Source of the DNA: Deinandra increscens subsp. villosa
Lineage: Eukaryota; Streptophyta; Magnoliopsida; Asterales; Asteraceae
Length of the DNA: 64,000 bases
Reading direction: 5' to 3'
NCBI GenBank assembly: GCA_039602395.1
Contig: JBCNJP010000006.1
Span: 41,441,279-41,505,278 of the forward strand
Numbering within the stretch: the stretch's first letter is position 1; the number at the start of each line of letters is the position of its first letter. The position numbers and the translations under genes were made by a program. The notes below the pieces were generated by a model. It saw only the letters and a program-made list of their open reading frames with translations. It was not told the origin of the DNA and made no database searches. This document shows, one piece after another, positions 11,201 through 20,963 of the stretch.

Positions 11201-12704
11201 CGATGCCCTAAGCCGAAAGGGGGACTATACGCCCATTAGAGTGAGATCTATGCAACTTGTGGTGACCTCTAACTTGATAACACGGATCAAGGAGGCCCAA
11301 ATCGAAGCAGTCAAAGAAGAAAACTGGAAAAAGGAGCGGATTGTGGGCCAAGTAAAAGATCTAGTGGATGAAGAAAGTGGAATAAAGACCCGCTTTGGGC
11401 GAGTTTGGGTTCCCAACACAGGCGATATGAGGAATATGTTATTAGACGAGGCCCACAAGTCTCGTTACACGGTACACCCGGGGGCAACAAAGATGTATAA
11501 CGATTTAAAGGCCAATTATTGGTGGCCTGGGATGAAACGCGACATAGTCAAGTACGTCGAGAGATGCTTGACTTGCCTACAAGTCAAGGCTGAGCATCAA
11601 AGACCATACGGGAAGATGCAACCCTTGGAAATCCCCGTGTGGAAATGGGAACATGTGACTATGGACTTGGTAACTAAATTGCCAAGGACGTCCAGGAACC
11701 ACGACGCTATTTGGGTGATTGTGGACCGGCTGACCAAAAGTGCACACTTCCTCCCTATTCGGGAGAAATCCTCATCGGAGAAATTGGCCGATATTTACAT
11801 TGACGAAATTGTGTCTCGCCACGGGGTACCGGTTTCCATAGTATCGGATCGGGACACCCGGTTCACGTCGGAATTTTGGCAAGGGTTCCAGGAGGAAATG
11901 GGTTCTAGATTACACCTCAGCACAGCATATCACCCCCAAACCGATGGCCAAAGCGAGAGGACCATACAAACGTTGGAAGACATGCTGCGGGCATGTGTTA
12001 TTGATTTCGGGGGAAATTGGGACCGACACTTGCCACTCGTAGAATTTGCCTACAATAATAGCTATCACTCGAGTATAGGGATGCCTCCGTTCGAGATGTT
12101 GTATGGTAGAAAGTGTAGAACACCCGTATGTTGGGGTGAAGTGGGCCAACGCGAGCTAAGTAGCCGCGAGGTGGTTCGTGAAACGTCGGCCAAGATCGAC
12201 ATAGTGAGGGCACGATTAAAAGCCGCTCAAGATAGACAAAAATCTTATGCGGACAAGAGAAGGAGGCCTATAGAGTTCCAAGAGGGAGACTATGTCATGT
12301 TAAAGGTCTCCCCGTGGAAAGGTGTGATTCGTTTTAGAAAGCGAGGTAAGCTAAGTCCTCGATTCATTGGACCTTTCAAAATCCTTGCACGTGTGGGCAA
12401 GGTGGCTTATCAACTGGAATTGCCGGAGGAGCTAAGCGGCATTCACAATACGTTCCACGTGTCCTATTTGAGGAAGTGTCTTGCCGACGAGAGTGCCTAT
12501 GTGCCACTCGATGATTTAGTCATTGATGATAAGCTTAACTATGTCGAGAGGCCTATTGCGATTCTCGACCGTAAGGTTAAGCGGCTAAGAAACAGAGAAG
12601 TGAACCAAGTGAAGGTTCAATGGGAGCATAGGAAAGGATCGGATCTAACTTGGGAGTCCGAGGAAGAGATGCAACGCTACTATCCCCACTTATTTGGTAT
12701 GTAA
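8268..12704 (+). CDS. Gag-Pol polyprotein of element C (1478 aa)
   Basis: A single ORF encodes everything needed for retrotransposition. Gag comes first, with a capsid-like region about residues 60-240 and cysteine motifs at about 287-340 (CKICGRGH, CLNCGKKGH, CFNCYQTGH). Protease has DTGANRSF near 392. Reverse transcriptase spans about 610-780 with FIDDIL near 725. RNase H has YSDAS near 872 and TDHKS near 935. Integrase has an HHCC finger about 1060-1105 and the D, D, E residues in MDLV, SDRDTRF and GQSERT (about 1131, 1194, 1229). The last 55 residues resemble a chromodomain (ILDRKVK...WESEEEM), thought to direct insertion to chromatin. No stop or shift was seen. The start at 8268 is the first ATG in frame after the leader. 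Confidence 0.97.
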   Translation: MTNQVGDGLTQEQRDEALNARIAEEVGRAIDAALPEYVHKIQEDLLKTMNEKFDELKGVILNRGEPEKTKKRCSFNKFMACKPPHYSGEVDPIACHRWITNVEGVFRRTHCEEDDQVSYATGLLRDRAKDWWDAKAQEKGDVAINALTWPEFKEIFTEHHCPKAMVNKLKQEFLKLEQTDDQTVDQITGIYLDRVRFCADVLPTEGARMFFYRNMLKPKIKDFVPLTSFNTVEEMINAARARELDITRREETRERRGPNEAQSNPPKKQRTGESPKKKEFKGGNSKCKICGRGHPGECLFKDRPCLNCGKKGHLVSNCPSEVVRCFNCYQTGHKKPNCPKLMGEGSRTGGKTEIPRATGRAFQLTADEAKIDPNVVSGTFPINSLPARVLFDTGANRSFVSIDFVKHPSFVIEKLHVPLEVEVANDKSVLVFDVCRGCTITINGEEFSIDLIPMAMREFKVVVGMDWLSRHHARVICDHKTIELTSPTGDKVTILGDKSGTPIICSMHKARKYIKKGCRAFLAMVTDTRVQGPVIDELPVVQEFKDVFPEELPGMPPDRDVEFRIDLVPNAKPVARAPYRLAPPELQELNTQIQELLDKGFIRPSISPWGAPVLFVKKKDGSMRMCIDYRELNKLTVKNRYPLPRIDDLFDQLQGAKWFSKIDLRSGYHQLKVKEEDIPKTAFRTRYGHYEFCVMSFGLTNAPAAFMDLMNRVCKPMLDKSVIVFIDDILIYSRSEAEHAKHLREILERLRVEKLYAKFSKCAFWLREVQFLGHVIGSEGIKVDPAKVEAVTLWEAPKTPTEVRSFLGLAGYYRRFIQDFSKIALPLTKLTKKETKFVWGTEQEEAFRSLKQKLTQAPVLTLPEGNEDMVVYSDASQIGLGCVLMQRGKVIAYASRQLKVHEQNYPTHDLELAAVVFALKIWRHYLYGAKCTIFTDHKSLKYFFDQKDLNMRQRRWLETIKDYDCEIHYHPGKANVVADALSRKGDYTPIRVRSMQLVVTSNLITRIKEAQIEAVKEENWKKERIVGQVKDLVDEESGIKTRFGRVWVPNTGDMRNMLLDEAHKSRYTVHPGATKMYNDLKANYWWPGMKRDIVKYVERCLTCLQVKAEHQRPYGKMQPLEIPVWKWEHVTMDLVTKLPRTSRNHDAIWVIVDRLTKSAHFLPIREKSSSEKLADIYIDEIVSRHGVPVSIVSDRDTRFTSEFWQGFQEEMGSRLHLSTAYHPQTDGQSERTIQTLEDMLRACVIDFGGNWDRHLPLVEFAYNNSYHSSIGMPPFEMLYGRKCRTPVCWGEVGQRELSSREVVRETSAKIDIVRARLKAAQDRQKSYADKRRRPIEFQEGDYVMLKVSPWKGVIRFRKRGKLSPRFIGPFKILARVGKVAYQLELPEELSGIHNTFHVSYLRKCLADESAYVPLDDLVIDDKLNYVERPIAILDRKVKRLRNREVNQVKVQWEHRKGSDLTWESEEEMQRYYPHLFGM

Positions 12705-12728
12705 CTGTTTCGGGGACGAAACTCCCTT

Positions 12729-12742
12729 AAGGGGGGTGGAGT
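12729..12742 (+). other. Polypurine tract of C
   Basis: AAGGGGGGTGGAGT directly precedes the 3' LTR, the expected place for the plus-strand primer of reverse transcription. Confidence 0.9.
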
Positions 12743-15047
12743 TGTAACATCCCGAGTTTTAATATATGAAAATTTCCGTTAACATTTAACCGACCCTTGT
12801 TATGTGACTAAATTGTTCCTTATATGTTATAGTACTTGCCATATTATAGAAACTTGAGGGTTAAATGTGAAATGTTAAGGGTTTAATTAGAAAATTAACC
12901 AAAACCTAAACTAGAGGGGCTAGGAATGTAAATAAGGGAAACTAACCTAAATTAATTAGGGAGAATTGGGGGAGGGGATCGCAGGTTGCGACTGGGAGAG
13001 AAACTCAACCCCTCCCAACTCTCTCAATCACGAAATTCTCAAGAGGAGGAGGCTAGGCTGCGAAATTGACCACAAATTCCAAGTATTGGAAGGATTTCTA
13101 AGCCTCCTACACCTAATTGAAGTTTGTAGGTAAGCCCTTTCATAATTGCATGTGTATGGGTCGAAATTGGGACCCTAGAATCTGTGAAGGTTATGTTAAA
13201 ATCTGAATCCTAAGGTGTTAGGAAGCTTGAATGTAGCCTAGTTAACCCAATAATTTAGTAATTGGGGTAGTGCTCACCTAATTTCCTACTTGAACCTTGC
13301 ATGTTGTTGGTCACCATGGATGACCATGGTATTAACCTCAATCATGAGAAATTGGAACTTGTCTATGACGATGCATGATAATTTGATGTTGGGTTTGAGG
13401 TGTGATCACCCAACCCTTGCTAATTTGTTAAGTAGTGGGTTGTATGAATGAATTGTAGTTAGGTAGCAAGTGTTGCACACCATGTGTTTGATAAAATGTC
13501 TAGGTGACTAACCCCCATGGCTTGATAGCTAAATTGACATGAAATGGTGCTTGAATGATCATAGTAAATGAATTGTTGATTTTGGATGATCCTAACTATG
13601 TGTAACAATGTGAATTGCATGACCCGTTAAGGGAATTAGAAATGCTAGTAAATATTCTCAATTGGTGGAATTGGTGTGGATTGAGGACTTATATGATAAT
13701 AGAAACTTTGAAATTGTGAGGTCACCATGATTGGGTGCTAGATTGTGATTGATGCCATGGTTGTGAAATTTGTGTTATGACTATGGTATTGATACATTAA
13801 CGATCATATAGGCGATCAAGGTTTTGAAGGAAGCAATCAAGCTCACGCGGGTGGAGGTGGGTCGTCAAGCCATCGAGGTAACGTACATCTTGTTCGTTAC
13901 ACTAGTAAGTAATAATTATAAACAACTTACATTTGGTTATGGACCATTGTGGGTAGAAAAGAATAAGTCTTCACCTCATGAGGGAATAAATGGATTCTCT
14001 CATAGGGGAAAAGAGGAAGTGGCTTAGTCAACCAAATTGGGTTGATTTGCCTACCCTCCTCATGCTTTTGCCTTCGGATAATTGACCCGAAGATACCTCA
14101 AGGGCTAATTGGGTTCTTGGTGTATGGCAAGGGTGGTTATACACATATGTAAGATGCCCAATTCTAATTAGTATTCTAGGATTCCTACATAGGTGACATG
14201 GATACGTTGTAATTGGAATGCTCCTTAAGGATCATTGAAATTCGTATGATATAAAAGGTAGGAGTCATGAAGTAATCTGATATATTGTGAACGTGCCACT
14301 AGTGAATGTGCAAGGTTTGGTTCATTTGTAATCCCGGACGAGTTGTAGCATGGGTTGGCCCTTAACGGGTCAACCGGGTAAGGTAAAGGCAAGGTAACGA
14401 TGGGTAATTGGTCCATGTTTAAATTTTAGAGTCTAGTAAGTTTTTGGAGCTTAAACCATGTGTTGGTAACTTATGAATCGTTAGAAATCGAATCCGGGCA
14501 ATTAAGTGGAAAAAGAACCAAGACGGGGTACCGAAACCACAGGTACCACCGTAGCTTACGGTGGCCACCGTAAGCTACGGTGGCCTGCAGCCTGGGCACT
14601 CACCGTAGGCCAGCATCAAGCCACCGTAGGCTAGCTGATGCCACCGTAAGCTACGGTGGCCAGCGTAGCTTACGGTGGAGCTGCCTAATTTCTGAAATTT
14701 TGCCCCCTTTTTAATGCCTAAACAATGTCCCAACTTGCATTAATGTTACATACTAATGGGGTGTAATTGCACGCAGGTAAAACTACCATGTAGACGCGGA
14801 TCCTCTCGAGCGCAAGACGAACCGAACACTCGAATTGCCGATTCTTTTGATGTTCATGACTTGTCATAACCATCTTTTGAAAATATTGAACTAGTATTAA
14901 CTTGCATTTACCACTCACTTGGTTTTGTATTTGGTTCCTATGCAAGTGTTGATGCCACAAACTGTTAAATTTGAACGAAATTTTCTGGGACCACTTTTCA
15001 AGTTAAATATTGTTAACGAAATAGTAAAAATAATTTGCGTTGTTACA
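12743..15047 (+). repeat. 3' LTR of C
   Basis: Same length and, as far as I can read, same sequence as 5544-7848, including TATAAAAG at 14250-14257 and the palindrome cluster at 14537-14681. It ends GTTGTTACA and is followed by the TSD TAATC. Confidence 0.95.
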
Positions 15048-15052
15048 TAATC

Positions 15053-16106
15053 ACTTCGTTTTCGTTTTAAATTGTTAGATACTATCATGTCTTTGAATCA
15101 AGTTCCAGACTTTGTTATGTTTATCATTCAAACCATGATTGTAGGCTAAACTAATTATGCCATCTAGACCATTGTGATGAGTAGTTGAATGTTTGACTTT
15201 CTTCTCGGTTTTGACTTATTGATTGATGTTGCGATTCTATTAAATTCCATATATTGCCATGGTTGATGCATATGTGTGTTATGATCAGTTTATTAGTAGA
15301 TTTGTTGATGCTTAATTTACCCGCGAATGTCTTTCGGTTTAGGTAGATTAACTAAAGTAGTTGACTTTAAGGTTGATTGCTAAAGTGTAGTTAGGGTTCC
15401 CTTGACTATTGCATTAATATTTAATTGATAATTTGGTTATAATGTGCTGCTAAACTGAAGACTTAAAAGGTACAGGTTTAACGGGTAGTTGGGTTGGTTA
15501 AAGCTCTAGGGTTGCATTGTCTCAAAAGGAAGTGTCCTAGGGTTTTGTCTGGCTTGCTAGTTCGTGTCATTCATGGTAATCAGTGGTAGCTCCGGTTAGT
15601 CTAGGTGTGCCTTAGGTATATCCGAGGGTGGCTAGGGTAATTGAAGTGGGAAGGACTTAAAAGGTGAACCCTTGTTCGAGCGTTAGAATCGTCGTCTAGG
15701 AAGGACTTAAAAGGTGAACTAGCGACCATCAGATTAGTCAGAGCCGAGGTAAAGTTAAGTGTCAATTGCGAGTCTAGGTCTAGGTGGTATATCTCTCTCT
15801 CATTTGAATTTCCCCAAGATTTTCTGCGTTCGTCTGTCTGCTCGTTATTTTAGTTAATCCAACTCTCAAATCAAATCCAAATCAATTTACTCAGTATTTC
15901 CAATTTCTAGGTCTAGGTTAAGTCTTGTCTATAGAGTGTCCTAGGTTCGATATTCCGGTCTTACCTTAGCTTTACTCCAATCCGACAGGTACACTGCCTT
16001 AGGGTTCGGTTCGGTTTAGGTTATTTTCGGTAAAATTTAGGTGTGTCTTAGGTCTAGGTTTAGGTCTATTTTATTAGTGTTTTTAGAGTACGTTCCGAGC
16101 ACATCA
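15053..16106 (+). repeat. 5' LTR of B, second part
   Basis: It matches 21544-22597 with only a handful of differences, and ends GAGCACATCA. It holds two copies of a GGAAGGACTTAAAAGGTGAAC word (15649 and 15699 regions). Much fewer differences occur here than in the first part of the same LTR. Confidence 0.9.
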
Positions 16107-16112
16107 AGTTTT

Positions 16113-16130
16113 TGGCGCCGTTGCCGGGGA
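16113..16130 (+). other. Primer binding site of B
   Basis: TGGCGCCGTTGCCGGGGA, the PBS typical of Athila-group elements (usually assigned to tRNA-Asp), lies six bases after the LTR end. Confidence 0.9.
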
Positions 16131-16285
16131 CACTTGGCAATTGGCAAGATTAACTTAGGTCGTCGTTAGGAAATTTTGAGTCTTTTTGGTCTTTCCGTGT
16201 CTAGAGTCTTAGGATTTTCTACTTTCGAGTCTAGTTCTTAGGTTTAATTTTTTTCTTAGTTTTCTTCGAGTCATTCCATCGTTTT

Positions 16286-19243
16286 ATGCCACACACTCGT
16301 TCACGGGGTCCACCTGAGCTGTCACCACTTTCTGATCCCGACGCGGATATCCGTGAACGATTCCGCCTTCTACGCACCGAGCTAGAGGCATTCATCATTT
16401 CCACCGCTCAATCCAAACCATCCTCTTCATCCACACACACCACACGCGACACCAAACCCATACCATTCCCCGATCTTTCATCCATGGCGGCACGTCGCAC
16501 CGTCCACGAGCAGGCTAGCGCCGGAGTCACCGAGGCCCGGTTTGCTATTGCACAGCCTGCTATTGCCAACACCGCGAATTGGCAAGTTCCGTCCCACGTC
16601 ATCAACGCTTTGACGCATTCCATTCAGTTCCATGGACGTGAGGACGAAGATGCACCGACGCATATTTCTCGGTTTATTCGCATCTGCAACACGTTCGGAC
16701 TCACCGGAGTCGCGAACGAAATCATCTACTTGCGTCTGTTTCCATTCTCCCTTACGTCTCGAGCCGCCGAGTGGCTTGAGACGCTTCCGCCAAATTCGAT
16801 CGCCACCTGGGACGATCTTACCGCGAAATTCCTGAAAAAGTATCATCCCCCAGCCAAGGCTTCGCGTACTCGGGAGGAAATCCACTCTTTCAAGATGGAC
16901 CCCGATGAGCCTTATTCTGTTGCGTACGAGAGATTCAACACCCTTCTGAGTAGATGTCCGCAACACGGGTTGACGGACTGGGCGATCATAGAAAAGTTCT
17001 ATAATGGACTTCCTTATCCTGTTCAGAAGGATTTCAATATTTCGGCTGGAGGGCATATGATGGAGAAGCTCACTGTGGATGAATGTAAATCATTATTCGA
17101 GAGCTTCGCACTTGCTGAACAGCAGGCACCCGGAGGTCGGAGAGCCACCTTGGCCCCGACTAGATCACTCGTTCCATCTACATCTACCCGGGGTGTCAAT
17201 CACATTGGCTCAGAAACCATGCCACCTAGGGAGTTAGAGAATATTTACAAATCTTTAGAAGAAATCAAACTCCACATTAAAGCCAAATGTGAGCTGTGCA
17301 GAGGCGCTCACGACACCAGAGACTGCCCGCTTGCTCCCGCTGAGCAAGTGGATTATGTTGGAAACCGAAACCAGTTCGGTAATTCGTTCCAGTCTGGGTG
17401 GAGGAGTGGCCAAAATTCAGGATGGCGAGAGGGAGGAAACCCACCTGGTTTTCAACCGAGGTATAATCAGAATGGTGGAGGAACTGAGGGGCCGACCATG
17501 AAGGAGCTTACAGAGCTGGTCATGAACCAAACGCAGATCCTGCAGCAGATGAACGCGAGAGATGAGGCCACACAGAAGAAGTTGGCGGAGCATGACACGT
17601 TGCTAAGAAATCAACAAGCTTCATTCCTGGATTTGCAGCGGTCAGTCGGTGACATAGCGAAGCAGCTGAAGGAGCTCAATTCCCGTGGGGGTCAATTCTC
17701 TGGTAGTACTTACAAGAACCCCAATGCGTCGGTTAATGCTGTTACCACTAGGAGCGGGAGAGTTGTCCAGAGTCCATCACCGGCGGTAGTTGAAGAAGAG
17801 CCGGTTGATGAAGAGATCGAGTTGGAGACGCCTGACGGGAGGGTGCACGAGAGCGTTACGCCAGCAAGTACCGCACCAAACGTCGAGGCTGAGGGAGTGA
17901 GAGAGAAGCCGCTAAAGTGGGAGGCTGTTAAAGAGAAGAAGAGAGTGAGATTTGCGCCTCGACCAATCACAGCCGATGATCTGAAGCAAGTTCCTTATCC
18001 CGAGAGGTTGGTTCAACAGAAGAATGCACGTGAATATAATCAGTTTTTAGAGCTTCTTAAGCAACTTAGGGTTACTTTGCCTTTTACTGATGTTATTAAA
18101 CAAATGCCTAAGTATGCTAAATTTCTGAAAGATATGTTAACTAATAAGAAGAAGCTTGAAAGTTTTTCAGATGTTACTCTTGATGCTAATTGTTCTGCTG
18201 TAGTTCAAAATAAATTGCCTGAAAAATTGACTGATCCTGGTACATTTACAATTCCGTGCTCTTTTGGTGATTCATCTGTTACATGTGCTTTAGCTGATCT
18301 AGGTGCCTCGATTAATGTGATGCCTTATTCTGTCTTCATGCATCTAGGCTTAGGAGAGTTAGAGCCGACTAGGATGACGATTTCTCTGGCGGATAGGTCG
18401 GTAGTTAGACCCAAAGGAATAGTGGAAAATGTTCTAGTTCAAATTGATAAATTTTTGTTCCCTATAGACTTTGTGGTAGTTGACTGTGCATACGATGCTA
18501 GTTGTCCTCTGATTTTAGGTAGGCCTTTTCTTAGGACTGCCCGTGCTTTAGTGGATGTTTTTGAGGGTACCATAACTTTGAGGGTTGAGAATGAGAGTGT
18601 GATGTTTAAGGTGGGTAGAAAAGAGGATAAGGGCTCCGAATCTGTTTGCTTGATAGGTACTTTCATGTCCTTTATAGATTTGGTGGTTGTAGGTAATAGG
18701 TTAGAGGATGAGGAGATTGTAGAGGATGAGTGTGGGGAGGACACCGGGGGGTTAGTTGAGGTAATTGATCTGACTGATATTTTTGACCCGTTAGTAAAAC
18801 CCGGTGCGAAAGAGAGTGTAGGTTTGGTTGTCGAGTTAGCTAATGAGGTGTTGAGTGACCCATTAGGAGAACCCGTGGAGTTGGTTACTGTGGAGAGTGA
18901 CTTGGTAGTGGATAAGGTAGTTAGGACCCCCACACTTGAGGATTTAGGTATTTTGGATGATAGGATTGTGCTTAGTTCAAGTGTGGGGAGGTTAGATGTG
19001 ATTGTTGCTACCCATGACCCGGAAATGAGTTTTCTTGGTAAATGTCAATTTCTTCCGGGTAGGTATAAGCATTGGAAGGTTAAGAGGTTGTTGAGAGCAG
19101 AAAAGTTTAGTGCTTTATGGGGTAGGAAGTTGTTAGATGGTTGGTTGGTTAGAAACCGGTTGAAATCCGGTGTTTTTGTGGTCAAGGATGTTAAATCCAA
19201 GCCTCCTGATGGTTTTGGAGGTTGTTTTGCTGTTGTGATCTGA
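16286..19243 (+). CDS. Gag-protease of element B (985 aa)
   Basis: One long ORF. A gag capsid region lies at about residues 110-260 (RLFPFSL, AAEWLETLPP, FLKKYHPP, YERFNTLLSRCPQHGL). A short cysteine motif, CELCRGAHDTRDCP, is near 335. A helical stretch follows at about 405-480 and a linker after it. The retropepsin-like domain at about 650-760 has DLGASINVMP near 671 and LILGRPFLRTA. Athila proteases normally show DLG where others have DTG or DSG, so this is not damage. The last 200 residues are acidic and unrecognised. The ORF ends without RT, and no pol follows. Its intact state contrasts with the broken pol genes of A and suggests recent mobility with help from another element (inference). 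Confidence 0.93.
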   Translation: MPHTRSRGPPELSPLSDPDADIRERFRLLRTELEAFIISTAQSKPSSSSTHTTRDTKPIPFPDLSSMAARRTVHEQASAGVTEARFAIAQPAIANTANWQVPSHVINALTHSIQFHGREDEDAPTHISRFIRICNTFGLTGVANEIIYLRLFPFSLTSRAAEWLETLPPNSIATWDDLTAKFLKKYHPPAKASRTREEIHSFKMDPDEPYSVAYERFNTLLSRCPQHGLTDWAIIEKFYNGLPYPVQKDFNISAGGHMMEKLTVDECKSLFESFALAEQQAPGGRRATLAPTRSLVPSTSTRGVNHIGSETMPPRELENIYKSLEEIKLHIKAKCELCRGAHDTRDCPLAPAEQVDYVGNRNQFGNSFQSGWRSGQNSGWREGGNPPGFQPRYNQNGGGTEGPTMKELTELVMNQTQILQQMNARDEATQKKLAEHDTLLRNQQASFLDLQRSVGDIAKQLKELNSRGGQFSGSTYKNPNASVNAVTTRSGRVVQSPSPAVVEEEPVDEEIELETPDGRVHESVTPASTAPNVEAEGVREKPLKWEAVKEKKRVRFAPRPITADDLKQVPYPERLVQQKNAREYNQFLELLKQLRVTLPFTDVIKQMPKYAKFLKDMLTNKKKLESFSDVTLDANCSAVVQNKLPEKLTDPGTFTIPCSFGDSSVTCALADLGASINVMPYSVFMHLGLGELEPTRMTISLADRSVVRPKGIVENVLVQIDKFLFPIDFVVVDCAYDASCPLILGRPFLRTARALVDVFEGTITLRVENESVMFKVGRKEDKGSESVCLIGTFMSFIDLVVVGNRLEDEEIVEDECGEDTGGLVEVIDLTDIFDPLVKPGAKESVGLVVELANEVLSDPLGEPVELVTVESDLVVDKVVRTPTLEDLGILDDRIVLSSSVGRLDVIVATHDPEMSFLGKCQFLPGRYKHWKVKRLLRAEKFSALWGRKLLDGWLVRNRLKSGVFVVKDVKSKPPDGFGGCFAVVI

Positions 19244-20963
19244 TTGATGCAGTGCCCAGAGGTGTATATTTTTGTATTTGTGTTTTAAATTTCTGCAAGT
19301 TTTCGTTTTTCGTGCATTTGCGTCTTTTGGTTTTTGTGTTTTTTTTTGTGTTTGCAGGTTATTTTGGAGATTCGAACTATGAGGAGTATGAGATGTGCAG
19401 GTCTAAAACTGCAGTTCTGGACTGAGTTTTTGACAAGGGAGCTGCTGGAGCATAAAGGAGATAGAAAATATTTTGGGGCTTAATTCTGAGGTTCCCTGGA
19501 AATCACGTTCCAAGCGTATCGCTTGGCGGATGGTGGGTTATAAGCGATACGCTTGCTCCTTTGGCGGGCAGGATGTTTGAAGTTCCAGGCGTATCGCCTG
19601 GGAATTTCATGGCTGTAGGCGATACGCCTGGAGGAGGTAAGTCAGAAAATTTTTAAATCTTTAAATTTTATATTCTTTCTGTTTACCGGAGTTCGTGGAT
19701 CGTTGTTGGTTGCTGTGCTGAGTCTCTGGAATGTCAGGTGAACACGTTTCAACTTCTTTTATTTTATTTATTTTATTTCTGATTTGTTTTTTTGTTCCAT
19801 TCCACATTGAGGGCAATGTGTGGTTCAAGTGTGGGGATGGGATACTTTCGTAGTTCGTCTTGAGTCTTTTAGTTTTGGTGTGTTATTGAGTCAGAAAATT
19901 TGAAAATTTGAAAAAAAAAATTGAAAAATTGTTCAAAAATGTCCGAGATTCTGGCTGCAACTTTAAATGGAAAATGATAGTAAAACTGGGATTTGACTGT
20001 CTATTTTGTGCTTAATTGTTAAATAATAATTGAATTTGGGAAAGTGGATAAGTTTGGTTGTTTGGAAAGCATTACTAAACTATGATGTGTCGGTAGGCCC
20101 AGCTGATCTAGGAGTAGCTTAAATAGCCTGTGTGTTTATTGTTGTATAAATATGCTAATCAGTCTGCTAGTGGGTTCCCATTTTAGGAGTGATAGGGATT
20201 CTGAATCTGATGATTAGGAAGGAAAGAGACCGCTTTAGGCTAGATACTCCTATGTCCTTAGAATTTCAATTGAGCATGTTAGTTAATAATTTGGCTAATG
20301 AATTAGAGTGAAGGGGCAGAATACTCATGTACGAACTAAGGATAGTATCCCGTGGTAAGTACCTCTGATGATGTTCCTGATCTCGCGGGCAAAATACTCA
20401 CGTATGATTTCGGGGGTAAGACCTTGTGAAAGAATACCTCTGGTGATGTCCGTTGGTAATTTTAGGTAAAAGTAACCAACTAAAAAAAAAAAAAGAAAAA
20501 AAAAAGATGAAATGAAAAAAAAGAAAGAGAAAAAAATGATAGTTTAGAGAATAAATGCTCAATAAGTGCATATAAATAAATAGTTATTCTTTGGACATCC
20601 TAGTATCTGGTTTAAGGGGGGTTGGAGAAAATATATAAATTTAAATCAATTATACCCTTTGCTTTGACTGAATATGATTCGGTAATAGGTTGAACTTGAC
20701 CTTTCTTTAGTGGGATCCATAGGCGACTGAACTTATATCTGGTAATTTCATAAACACATGGGGGCGAAAGAAAAGGTTGGTGGTTGGGTTTAATCGGATA
20801 GAAATATTGACAATTGTAGTTAGGGTGTTATTACATTATGGAATGTGGAATTGTATGGTGGCTGTTGCATTTTGAATTGTTAAATGTTTAGAAGTCAATT
20901 TCCTGGTTGTGATTCCATTGCAGTATTTTTCGAGGACGAAAAAAGAGTCAGTGTGGGGATGTT
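19244..20963 (+). other. Non-coding 3' internal region of B with polypurine tract
   Basis: This replaces the place where RT to integrase would be. It holds a second set of palindromic words (AAGCGTATCGCTTGG near 19511, AAGCGATACGCTTGC near 19540, AGGCGTATCGCCTGG near 19584, AGGCGATACGCCTGG near 19614). It also has the Athila-type phrase CATTGAGGGCAATGTG followed by CAAGTGTGGGGATGG near 19804-19840, an A-rich run at 20478-20538, and GTGTGGGGATGT at 20951-20962 as the likely polypurine tract. No RT motif was found in any frame. Confidence 0.8.

Larger units (their letters stand above)
5544..15047 (+). mobile_element. Element C: intact chromodomain-type Ty3/gypsy retrotransposon
   Basis: The element is 9504 bp, bounded by TGTAACATCCC and GTTGTTACA, with TSD TAATC at 5539-5543 and 15048-15052. 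LTRs are 2305 bp each at a constant offset of 7199 bp, and I saw no difference between them. PBS, a single uninterrupted polyprotein and a polypurine tract are all present. The terminal chromodomain-like segment and the long LTRs fit the Tekay/Del chromovirus group (family knowledge). It is the youngest insertion in the nest and may still be competent. Confidence 0.95.

Noticed and set aside
16478..17056. 192-aa antisense ORF
   Set aside because: It is opposite a well-supported gag and shows no family pattern; the same holds for 9701-10147 and 37113-37529.
18296..18330. DLG in the B protease as a catalytic mutation
   Set aside because: Athila-type proteases commonly have this form, so it is not evidence of damage.
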